This document shows positions 27,333 to 33,997 of a stretch of 33,997 nucleotides of DNA, one piece after another. Within the stretch, counting starts at the first letter, position 1; each line of letters begins with the position of its first letter. The notes under the pieces are model-generated. The model did no database searches. It was not told where the DNA came from and saw only the letters and a list, made by a program, of their open reading frames with translations. The DNA is taken from assembly GCA_027483505.1 (NCBI GenBank), contig JAIXUP010000002.1, positions 1 to 33,997 on the forward strand. Reading direction: 5' to 3'. This DNA is from Hyphomicrobiales bacterium. GTDB taxonomy: Bacteria > Pseudomonadota > Alphaproteobacteria > Rhizobiales > Beijerinckiaceae. The translations under genes were made by a program, and so were the position numbers.

Positions 27333-27500
27333 ATGGTATGCCAACCAGCCCCTTCGCTCACGCCAGAACTGATCACGGCCTATGCCGCTCCGGTGCCGCG
27401 CTACACAAGCTACCCCACCGCCCCGCATTTCCACGGCGGCATCGAAGCCAACACTTACGGCCAATGGCTTGCAGACCTGCCAGCGACCGTGAGGGTCACA
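27333..27500 (+). pseudogene. hemN: 5' fragment of hemN (oxygen-independent coproporphyrinogen III oxidase)
   Basis: The ATG at 27333 has GGAG 7 bases upstream and begins a stretch of about 55 codons that matches the N-terminus of HemN: SLTPELITAYAAPVPRYTSY, then PTAPHFHGGIEANTYGQWLADLP. HemN is a radical-SAM enzyme of anaerobic haem synthesis. The next expected part, with the iron-sulfur motif C-x3-C-x2-C after LYLHVPYC, is missing. The frame instead continues through about 105 bases of unrelated sequence into an alpha/beta hydrolase. The right boundary near 27500 is approximate. The remainder of hemN is not found elsewhere in the window. Translation from this start would give a 388-residue fusion with the hydrolase. 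Confidence 0.75.
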
Positions 27501-27605
27501 AAGCCGGTATTCACGTTGGCAGGCAATGCTGTAGACATGCCGGGACACGGGCTTCGAACGGCCGGCCCGCTGAAACGCCACAGCCAGCACCGGAATCAGC
27601 ACACC

Positions 27606-28499
27606 ATGAATGACAGCACCGGTTACCGCAGCCTCTTCATCCGTTCGCGGGACGGGCTCAGACTGCATGTGCGCGAGTATGGCGAGGCCGGCGGCGAGGC
27701 CCTGCCCGTCATCTGCCTGCACGGGCTGGCCCGGACCAGCGCCGATTTCCATGAACTGGCCCTGTTCCTGTCGGCGGACGCCAGACGGCCGCGCCGCGTC
27801 ATCGCGATCGACTATCGCGGGCGGGGGCAATCGGACCATGACCCGGTCTGGACAAACTACGATATCAAGATCGAACTCGACGACGTGCTCCAGGTCATGG
27901 CCGCGACCGGCATCCATGAAGCGGTCTTCGTTGGCACCTCGCGGGGCGGGCTGATCACCATGGCGATGGCGCCGGTCCGCCCCGCCGCGATCAAGGGCGT
28001 CGTCCTCAACGACATTGGCCCTGTACTGGACGCGCAAGGGCTGATCCGCATCCGGGGCTATGTCGGCAAGCTGCCGCAGCCGGCCAACTGGGCCGAGGCG
28101 GCGGCGATCCTGAAACAGGCCTTCGGGCAGCATTTCCCGATCCTGGACGCCAGCGAGTGGGACGGCTTTGCGCGGCGGACCTGGAAGGAGGCCGGGAACC
28201 GCCTTGTGCCGGATTATGACCCGGCCCTGATGAAGACGCTGGAGGCGCTGGACCTCGAATCTCCCCTGCCGGTGCTGTGGCCGCTCTTCGACGGGCTTTC
28301 GCATGCGCCGATGCTCGTGCTGCGCGGTGCCAATTCGGACCTGCTGTCCGATGCAACCCTTCGCCAGATGGTGGCGCGGCATCCGGCCTGCGAAGGCTTC
28401 ACCGTCGCCGGGCAAGGCCACGCGCCGCTGCTGACCACCAAAGACGTGATCAGCCGAATCGCCCGGCTTTGCACGGCTGCGGATTCAAGGCGGGACTGA
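27606..28499 (+). CDS. Alpha/beta hydrolase
   Basis: This 297-residue protein is a classical alpha/beta hydrolase with unknown substrate. The oxyanion segment CLHGLARTSADFHELA is followed by AIDYRGRGQSDHDP, the nucleophile Ser112 in VFVGTSRGGLITMAM, a probable acid at Asp245 in RGANSDLLSD and His272 in VAGQGHAPLL. These features fit haloalkane-dehalogenase, esterase and lactonase-like families; nothing picks one. The ATG at 27606 (MNDSTGYRSLFIRSRDGL) is where family sequence starts. Its ribosome site is weak (GGAAT). The frame is continuous with the hemN fragment starting at 27333, so the protein may also be made as a fusion. It converges on the gene for a membrane protein with a helix-hairpin-helix-like tail, 18 bases away. 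Confidence 0.88.
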   Translation: MNDSTGYRSLFIRSRDGLRLHVREYGEAGGEALPVICLHGLARTSADFHELALFLSADARRPRRVIAIDYRGRGQSDHDPVWTNYDIKIELDDVLQVMAATGIHEAVFVGTSRGGLITMAMAPVRPAAIKGVVLNDIGPVLDAQGLIRIRGYVGKLPQPANWAEAAAILKQAFGQHFPILDASEWDGFARRTWKEAGNRLVPDYDPALMKTLEALDLESPLPVLWPLFDGLSHAPMLVLRGANSDLLSDATLRQMVARHPACEGFTVAGQGHAPLLTTKDVISRIARLCTAADSRRD

Positions 28500-28517
28500 C
28501 GCCGCAGCGGCCGCTCG

Positions 28518-29372
28518 TCAGGAGCGTTTGCCGCCGTCAGATCCGTGACCGCCAAAGCTGACGACATTCGTTTGCCCAAGCGAGCCGTCATCACCGGACG
28601 TCGCGACCTCGCCGCGCTTGACGCGCGCTGCGAAGGCCGTTTCCCTGCCTGCTGCGAGCTCGCGCGCCTGGGACACCCATTCTTCACGCTCGATCCGGCC
28701 CGGAAAAGCCAGGTAGGAACCGACCCAGAGCGCATTCTCGCGGGTCCACTGGGCAATCTGGTCGAAATGCCAGATACCGAGACCATGCAGCCGACCCTCG
28801 TTCTGCTTGCCGATGCCGCGGATGAGCTTGAGGTCGTCTGCCCCGCTGCCGCGCGGCGAAACCAGTCCCGCCGGGCGATTGCCGGCGATCTGCTCCTCGC
28901 CTTCGACCTTGGGCATCGCGGCAGGCTCTGCGGCAGCCGGCGCCGAAACGACCGCAGCCAAGGGGGCCGCAGCCACGGGTGCCGCGCCGGTCAAATCCCG
29001 ATTCCACTCCCGCAGGCCGTAGAACAGGCCAGCCGATCCGATGCCTGGCCCGGCCTCGCCCAGATTCCGGTGCCAGTCACGGACACCGCCCGGCGCCTCG
29101 TCGGCGGAGAAAGCCTGCCGGTAAATGCCGCCGATCCAGCATCCGGCAAGAAAGAAGGCGAACATCAGCAGGGCTGTCTCGATCCACAGCGCCGGGGCGC
29201 CATTGATGAAGCGGAACCAGGTGAGCAGGAAGGCGACCAGCGCCACCATGAGGCCGGCCGGAAGCCAGCCCCAGCGCCGCTGCTCCCGATCAAAGGTCAT
29301 CCATCCCGTAACGAGGCCGATGATGACAGCGGCGAGAAGATACCAGCCGAACTGGGAGATCAGGTAATACAC
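28518..29372 (-). CDS. Membrane protein with C-terminal helix-hairpin-helix-like domain
   Basis: This 284-residue protein has three hydrophobic segments near the N-terminus (about 7-25, 37-55 and 62-82; for example GWYLLAAVIIGLVTGWMTF). A Pro/Ala-rich linker follows. A C-terminal module at about 190-255 reads DDLKLIRGIGKQNEGRLHGL and continues GIWHFDQIAQWTRENALWV, then FPGRIEREEWVSQARELA. That module is a known rhizobial domain related to helix-hairpin-helix folds and often annotated oddly as NADH dehydrogenase-like; its role is unknown. The start is the GTG at 29372, with GAAGGGG about 7 bases upstream; no good ATG is near. It lies 16 bases after the OmpA-like gene on the same strand and is surely co-transcribed with it. 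Confidence 0.82.
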   Translation of the reverse strand: MYYLISQFGWYLLAAVIIGLVTGWMTFDREQRRWGWLPAGLMVALVAFLLTWFRFINGAPALWIETALLMFAFFLAGCWIGGIYRQAFSADEAPGGVRDWHRNLGEAGPGIGSAGLFYGLREWNRDLTGAAPVAAAPLAAVVSAPAAAEPAAMPKVEGEEQIAGNRPAGLVSPRGSGADDLKLIRGIGKQNEGRLHGLGIWHFDQIAQWTRENALWVGSYLAFPGRIEREEWVSQARELAAGRETAFAARVKRGEVATSGDDGSLGQTNVVSFGGHGSDGGKRS

Positions 29373-29388
29373 GATCTTTCCCCTTCCC

Positions 29389-32079
29389 TCACGGGTTGAC
29401 GATGGTGAACTGCACGCGGCGGTTCTGCTCCCGGGCGGCAGCCGTTCCATGCGGGATCAGCGGCTTTTCGGGACCGAAGCCGATCGGCGTGAAGCGGTTC
29501 GCGGCAAGTCCGCTTGCCACCAGGGCGTCGATGACGGCTTGCGAGCGGCGCTCGGACAAGGCCTTGTTGGGGTAGCCGCGGCGCTCGCCGTCGAAATTGG
29601 TGTGGCCCTCGACAGCGATGCGGGCCGTCGGGCAAACCTGCAGGACGCGCGCGACTTCGGCAATGATGGCCGTTGTCTGCGCGTCTGCCGCGAGATCTGC
29701 CCTGCTTTGCCGGAACTGGATGGACCGGTCCTTGGTGGCGGCGTCAAGCTCGAGCTGGCAGTTGGTGCACCCGGTCTGGCGGATCGAAACCTGACCCGAA
29801 CCGGTGAAGCCGCCGGGCAGGCCCGAAGCCGCCCCGGTTTCAACCTCCTGGCGGATCACGTCGCGACAGGTCATGCCCTGCAGCGTCAGCGACTGGTCGT
29901 CGACGCGGGCGGTGCCGAGGTCCAGCCGCAGCAGGTTGTACAGCGCCGTCCGCGCCGCCGCCCCGAAATTGGCGGGGGCGCCGCCGACGACGAGCAGCTC
30001 GTCGCGGACCTTGCCCGCGAAGCCTGCAGCTTCCGCCGCCGCGACCAGATCGGCCCGCGTCGCCGGATCCGGCACATAACCGGTCAGGACCAGACCAGAC
30101 CGGTCGGACTGGGCCTGCATGACATAGGGCCGGACGATGACGCTGACCTCGCCGGCACGCAGACCGCCCGGAAGCGCGCCGGCCATGGCTGCGTCGACCA
30201 ACCGCTTGGCATCGGGGGTCGGCGCAACGCCGCGCAGGTTCAGCATCGGTCCGGACAGCGTCGCCCGGCCGCTGGACAGCCGTCCGAGCTGCACGAGGGC
30301 GAACTCGGTGGCGGGAGCATAGGCCGGCGTTGCCGCGATATTGCCCTGCACCGTCATGGCGTCCGTCACGGAGCCCGCCGTCGCGGTGCGTGCCGATGCA
30401 AGCACGGAGGCGCGGGCTTCAGCCGATGGAGCGAGACCGCCCAGAACCACGCCACTGCCGTCCTTTGTCGCCGACCAGGCCAGCGCCACGGGCGGCGGCG
30501 GAGGAGGCGGCGGCGGCGCAATGACCACCGGCGGAGGAGGCGGAGGTGGAGGCGGAGCCACAACAACCGGCGCGGGAGGCGGAGGCGGCACCGCGACAAC
30601 CGGCGGAGGAGGAGGCGGAGGAGGAGGAGCCGCGACAACCGGCGCAGGCGGCGGAGGCGCCGTGATCTCCGTGCGGGCAAGCCGGACGCCGCCCGGCAGA
30701 GCACCGGCCAGCGCGGCGTCGACAGCGGCCTTCGCCGCGGCAGAGTTCGCCTCGCCGGTGACGACCAGCGACGGTCCGTCGAGCCAGGCCAGACCGCTGC
30801 TCAGTTGCGCGAGTTGGCCGAGCGCGAAGTTCACGGCAGCAGCATAATCCGGCGGCGTGGCGATCTCGCCCTGCACCAGCACGTTGTCGGTGACGGCGCC
30901 GATGGTTGCGATCAGTGCCGACGATGCGGCGGCGGCCTTCGCGGCGGCCGAGGGAGCCATGCCCGAGAGCACGATGCCGGCCGGCGTCTTCACCGCCGAC
31001 CAGCTCAGCACTGCGGGAGGCGGCGGGGGTGGCGGAGGGGGTGGCGGAGGCGGCGGGCACTCGATCGCGGCATTGCCGAGCGTGAAGCCCTGCGCAAGCT
31101 GCCCGGCGACCTCACGGCGCAGGGCGTCGCAGGCCTCGAAAGAGGACGGGCCGCGGCCGACCACCGTGTAGGCCGTCCCGGCGACGGAGATGGCGCCTTC
31201 GACCATGCGCGACAGCTGGGCCATGCCGGCCGTGACCATGCCCACCAGGGCGGCGGGCGCGCCGAGGGCCGGCTTCATGCTGTCGGTGACGGCGGCGCCG
31301 GAGGCGGCGGCGCGCACGGCGGTGTTGATCTCGGCCCGGATGGCATCAGAGGGATAGAAGCCGGTCAGGGTGATCGCGCCCGTGGCGGCCTTGGCGGCAG
31401 ACCAGACATAGGGCGCAACGGTGGGCGGCGTGACGGCACAGGCCTGCCGCGTGAAACCCGGCGGCGCACTGGCGACGCGCGCAACAATCTCCAGAAACGT
31501 GTCGGAGGTTGACGCAGCGCCCTCAAGGCAGAAGGCGCCATCGGTGAGCGAGGCCTTGCCGGCAGAGAGCTTGCCGATTTCGGCGAGGCCGAGCGCGGCG
31601 GCGGCTGTGAATCCGGCGGGAGCGCCGAAGGCGATGCGCTGCTGGTCGTCGACCTGCGCACCGGGAAAGGCGCGGGCGGCGGCGGCCGCGTTGGCGGATT
31701 TGGTGGTGTTGTCGGGCACGAAACCGGCCAGCACCAGCCTTGAGCCCTCGCGCGTCGCCGACCAGGTGTAGGGCCGCTGGCCCTGCGCCGGCTTCAGCGC
31801 TCCCTCGACCCGGCGCACACCGAACGCGTCATCGACGGCGCGCAGCGCGCCAGGCGACAGATCGGCAGCGCGGACCTCGCCGGAGACGGAAACGTCGCGC
31901 CCGGCCACAGCGACGGCCAGCGGCGCGACACCGGGAGTCGATCCGGCGATTGCCGCGCCGGCGGCCTCGGACCGCAGCCCGAGATCGGCTGCGATCGGCG
32001 CCGCCTTCTGCCAGTTGGCCAGCATCCACAACAGCGCAAGCGGCAACAGGCCCCACGACCATTTCCCCGGCTGATACAT
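29389..32079 (-). CDS. Large OmpA-family protein with BON-like repeats and polyproline linkers
   Basis: This 896-residue protein is anchored by an N-terminal hydrophobic segment (WGLLPLALLWMLANW, about 7-21) that lacks a clear cleavage site. It has about five repeats of roughly 115 residues, starting near 103, 223, 358, 533 and 652. Each opens like YTWSATREGSRLVLAGFVP or LAWSATKDGSGVVLGGLAP and resembles paired BON domains. A 14-proline run lies at 342-355, and a region of P-rich units joined by VV at about 475-531. The C-terminal OmpA peptidoglycan-binding domain (about 785-896) has IAVEGHTNFDGERRG and ALSERRSQAVIDAL. The ATG at 32079 is preceded by GGAAGGGG; the upstream TTG at 32103 is less likely. 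A role in linking envelope layers is inferred. Confidence 0.88.
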   Translation of the reverse strand: MYQPGKWSWGLLPLALLWMLANWQKAAPIAADLGLRSEAAGAAIAGSTPGVAPLAVAVAGRDVSVSGEVRAADLSPGALRAVDDAFGVRRVEGALKPAQGQRPYTWSATREGSRLVLAGFVPDNTTKSANAAAAARAFPGAQVDDQQRIAFGAPAGFTAAAALGLAEIGKLSAGKASLTDGAFCLEGAASTSDTFLEIVARVASAPPGFTRQACAVTPPTVAPYVWSAAKAATGAITLTGFYPSDAIRAEINTAVRAAASGAAVTDSMKPALGAPAALVGMVTAGMAQLSRMVEGAISVAGTAYTVVGRGPSSFEACDALRREVAGQLAQGFTLGNAAIECPPPPPPPPPPPPPPAVLSWSAVKTPAGIVLSGMAPSAAAKAAAASSALIATIGAVTDNVLVQGEIATPPDYAAAVNFALGQLAQLSSGLAWLDGPSLVVTGEANSAAAKAAVDAALAGALPGGVRLARTEITAPPPPAPVVAAPPPPPPPPPVVAVPPPPPAPVVVAPPPPPPPPPVVIAPPPPPPPPPVALAWSATKDGSGVVLGGLAPSAEARASVLASARTATAGSVTDAMTVQGNIAATPAYAPATEFALVQLGRLSSGRATLSGPMLNLRGVAPTPDAKRLVDAAMAGALPGGLRAGEVSVIVRPYVMQAQSDRSGLVLTGYVPDPATRADLVAAAEAAGFAGKVRDELLVVGGAPANFGAAARTALYNLLRLDLGTARVDDQSLTLQGMTCRDVIRQEVETGAASGLPGGFTGSGQVSIRQTGCTNCQLELDAATKDRSIQFRQSRADLAADAQTTAIIAEVARVLQVCPTARIAVEGHTNFDGERRGYPNKALSERRSQAVIDALVASGLAANRFTPIGFGPEKPLIPHGTAAAREQNRRVQFTIVNP
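30491..30660. repeat. In-frame minisatellite encoding proline-rich units
   Basis: About 170 bases made of GGCGGA/GGAGGC-type triplets with interspersed ACAACCGGCG units. On the minus strand they encode repeats of the form APPPPPPPPPVV, 12-13 codons per unit, inside the OmpA-like gene. Because the unit is a multiple of three, copy changes would not break the frame. Confidence 0.8.
31015..31056. repeat. Triplet run encoding 14 consecutive prolines
   Basis: Fourteen CCN codons on the minus strand (GGN triplets on the plus strand) form an uninterrupted proline run in the OmpA-like gene. The codons vary among CCG, CCT, CCA and CCC. Such a run normally needs elongation factor P for smooth translation. 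Confidence 0.85.
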
Positions 32080-32453
32080 CGGTGCGGCCCCTTCCCTGCT
32101 CAATGTCGCAGCGGTGACGGACCCTTGCTCCTGTCACAACCTGCGTCCCGCAGCGGCGCGCCAAACGGCACGTTGTTGACGAGATCAGCAAGGAGGCCGC
32201 GAAAACAGCGACGGAGTCAAGTGGTGGCCAATACAAACAGCGGCCGATGCCGGACAGCGCTGCATTCTTTGCAGATGAACCGTAGTTCTACAAAACTGAA
32301 GACATTGCACGCCAACAACTGGCTGCCGCGACAGGATTTACTTTGGCAGCACGTGGCCAGACCTGCCCCCGCGCGCCGTCGCACTCCGAGGCGACCGGGA
32401 TCTACCGCAGGTTCTGAACTGCCACTGCCGATCCATCACCCGGTATCGACAAC
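32080..32453. other. Intergenic region upstream of the OmpA-like gene
   Basis: About 370 bases lie between the OmpA-like start codon and the porin terminator. The minus strand should hold the OmpA-like promoter; TTGACT-like and TTGTAG-like hexamers are visible, but no convincing -10 partner. An open plus-strand frame from 32125 has no family sequence and runs through the terminator, so I do not call it a gene. Confidence 0.4.
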
Positions 32454-32483
32454 AAAAAAGAGGCCCGGGTTTCCCCGGGCCTC
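32454..32483 (-). terminator. Intrinsic terminator of the porin gene
   Basis: GAGGCCCGGG (32460-32469) and CCCGGGCCTC (32474-32483) form a perfect 10-pair stem with a 4-base loop. On the minus strand it is followed by six T residues (A-run at 32454-32459). It lies 30 bases after the porin stop codon, a textbook terminator for a highly expressed gene. Confidence 0.92.
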
Positions 32484-32512
32484 TCTCGATACGAACCCCG
32501 AAGGGAACGTTA

Positions 32513-33973
32513 TCAGAAGTCGCGCTGGATGCGCATGCGGGCGACGAGAGCGTCGTCCTTCTTGGTGAAGGTGCCGGCGCGGGCGTTGTTCGCGACCGGG
32601 AGACCCTTCAGGTTGACCTGGCTGTACAGCACTTCAACACCGATATCCATGTTGCGCACAGGCGACCAGATCAGGTTGCCCATGACAGTCAGGACGCCGT
32701 AGTCACGCAGACGCGAGGTACCGGCAACCGTCATGTAGGTCGGGTAGTCGAGGGTGTAGTACGACACGCCGAGGGTCGAACGCAGACGCGGGGTCCAGAA
32801 GTGCTGGAGAGCACCAGCCACCGACCAAGCCTTGGCCTGAACGACGGAGTAGGTTGCGCCGTTCCAGACGAACACGTTGTCCGAGGTCGAGACCGAGAAC
32901 TTGCCCCAGCCTGCGCCACCGAAACCGTTGTTCGTCGCGCCGGTCCAGGCGTTGCCGAACACGTAGTTGTTCGCGCCCTGGCCGTAAGCGGCGTTCAACT
33001 GCAGGTTGGAACCGGCAGCGAGCATCGGGAGGTTGATCCTCACGCCACCCTGGATCGCGTAGCCCCACTTGTCCGACGGAGCGCCGGCAGCGAAGTTGTG
33101 CGAAACCATGGCAGCCGACAACTGAGCCGAGCCCCAGCCCTGCTCGAGACGCAGGTTGGCGACGAGGTCAGCAGCGCGCGAACGCTGGACAACCGAGAAG
33201 GCAGCCGGACCAAACGGCATCACGTTGTTGTTGCCGGCGACTGGCTGAGCGCCAACGCCTGCACCAACGGCAGCGCCGCCGAGGCCAAGGAAGTCGTTGC
33301 CGAACGAGGCCGAAGCGCCGGTCACGCGATCGAAGGCGGACGAGCCGTAACGACGCTCGTTGCTGTCTTCAACCGAGAGGGTTGCCGAGAAACCGCCACC
33401 GAACGAAGCGGTGTAGGCCAGCAGGTTGGTGGTGGCCGAAGAATAGGCCATGCCGTGCCACTCGTCGACGGCCATGAAGTCGAAGAACGAACCGGCGCGA
33501 CCGGCGGTGATGCCGGCGAACTGGATGAAGGCGGCTTCGATGTTCACCTGGGTCTGGAGACGGCCCTGGGTGTCAACGCCGTTTGCCTGGATGATGGTGC
33601 CAGCGCGGGCGCCGGAGCCGGTGGTTGCGTAGCCGGTGCGGCGCTCAACCGAGAGACGGGCAACAGCGCGAACCGTGCCGTATTCGGTCTGGGTGCGGGC
33701 ATCCATGCCGAAGCGCAGCATGGCGCGGAAGCCAGTGGTGTCGCTGTTGCGGCTGTACTGGTCCTGCCACTGATACTGGGCGCGAACGCGGCCCGAGATC
33801 TGCAAGCAGGTGTCGGAGCCCGGGATGAAGAAGAAGCCAGCGCCGTAAGCCGAGCAGACGCGGACGTATTCAGCAGGAGCGGCCTTCCGGGACGGAAGAT
33901 CGGCTGCCATGGAACCGGTGACGGCCATCAGGCCGGCGGCGGAACCGAGGAGAAGGCTCTTGACGAGCTTCAT
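32513..33973 (-). CDS. Major outer-membrane porin (Porin_2 family, RopA/Omp2-like)
   Basis: This 486-residue protein is the alphaproteobacterial general porin that lets small polar solutes cross the outer membrane. The signal peptide is MKLVKSLLLGSAAGLMAVTG followed by SMAADLP, cut before ADLPSRKAAPAEYV, the hallmark start of mature Hyphomicrobiales porins. The paired cysteines in YVRVCSAYGAGFFFIPGSDT and CLQISGRVRAQYQW are also typical. Barrel strands follow throughout, with a terminal RMRIQRDF ending in phenylalanine. GGAGG lies 6 bases before the ATG. A strong terminator and frequent use of favoured codons fit high expression. The promoter lies mostly outside the window. Confidence 0.95.
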   Translation of the reverse strand: MKLVKSLLLGSAAGLMAVTGSMAADLPSRKAAPAEYVRVCSAYGAGFFFIPGSDTCLQISGRVRAQYQWQDQYSRNSDTTGFRAMLRFGMDARTQTEYGTVRAVARLSVERRTGYATTGSGARAGTIIQANGVDTQGRLQTQVNIEAAFIQFAGITAGRAGSFFDFMAVDEWHGMAYSSATTNLLAYTASFGGGFSATLSVEDSNERRYGSSAFDRVTGASASFGNDFLGLGGAAVGAGVGAQPVAGNNNVMPFGPAAFSVVQRSRAADLVANLRLEQGWGSAQLSAAMVSHNFAAGAPSDKWGYAIQGGVRINLPMLAAGSNLQLNAAYGQGANNYVFGNAWTGATNNGFGGAGWGKFSVSTSDNVFVWNGATYSVVQAKAWSVAGALQHFWTPRLRSTLGVSYYTLDYPTYMTVAGTSRLRDYGVLTVMGNLIWSPVRNMDIGVEVLYSQVNLKGLPVANNARAGTFTKKDDALVARMRIQRDF

Positions 33974-33997
33974 GGTGAAACCTCCAATAGGATTTTC

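Noticed and set aside
29449..31512. A 687-codon plus-strand frame opposite the OmpA-like gene, including glycine/arginine-rich runs
   Set aside because: The runs are the complement of the proline triplets; there is no recognisable domain or ribosome site.
32125..32568. A 147-codon plus-strand frame between the OmpA-like gene and the porin
   Set aside because: It runs through the porin terminator and into antisense of the porin, is Arg/Pro-rich and has no family sequence.

Overview
The window is a high-GC chromosomal stretch that looks like an alphaproteobacterium of the order Hyphomicrobiales (Rhizobiales). The evidence is the gene content and order (recO, parC, bpt, acpS, rpoZ, one bifunctional RelA/SpoT homologue, pyrE, a NYN-domain gene, smpB, dapA) and an alphaproteobacterial Porin_2-type major porin at the right edge. 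No tRNA, rRNA, insertion sequence, phage gene or CRISPR array was seen. The genus is not assigned.

Layout, left to right. (1) 1-6470: the 3' end of recO, two small outer-membrane beta-barrel genes on the minus strand, parC (topoisomerase IV subunit A), a small exported protein of unknown role, the leucyltransferase bpt and acpS. (2) 6647-8873: msrQ followed by msrB, then a convergent alpha/beta hydrolase whose 3' end overlaps msrB. (3) 9077-16332: a complete carbohydrate operon with a periplasmic binding protein, two permeases, an ATPase and a GH31 alpha-glycosidase, tightly packed from the first permease onward. Two hairpins lie in its leader and two more after the binding-protein gene. (4) 16435-20733: rpoZ with a clear terminator, rsh (ppGpp metabolism), pyrE and a NYN/LabA-like gene. 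(5) 20836-24189: a Tat-signal superoxide dismutase converging on a minus-strand operon dapA - PaiB-like - smpB - peroxiredoxin. (6) 24324-28499: a soluble lytic transglycosylase, an FNR/FixK-like box, a small GNAT-like protein, a hemN 5' fragment and an alpha/beta hydrolase in frame with it. (7) 28518-33973, all minus strand: a membrane protein with a helix-hairpin-helix-type C-terminus, a large OmpA protein with repeated BON-like modules and polyproline linkers, and the major porin with its terminator.

How the genes work together. Most are housekeeping or envelope genes. The sugar operon would import an oligosaccharide and hydrolyse it in the cytoplasm; alpha-glucosides are the best guess, but the substrate is not proven. 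Oxidant defence recurs: MsrQ/MsrB, the exported superoxide dismutase and the peroxiredoxin. The most unusual spot is 26572-28499. A good FNR/FixK-like site and the first ~55 codons of the anaerobic haem gene hemN are kept, but the rest of hemN, including the radical-SAM motif, is absent, and an unrelated hydrolase follows in the same frame.

I did not find a wholly new multi-gene system. The best leads are the hemN-hydrolase junction, the permeases with insertions and the structured sugar-operon leader, the msrQ gene without msrP, and the OmpA/helix-hairpin-helix gene pair with repeat-encoded polyproline.
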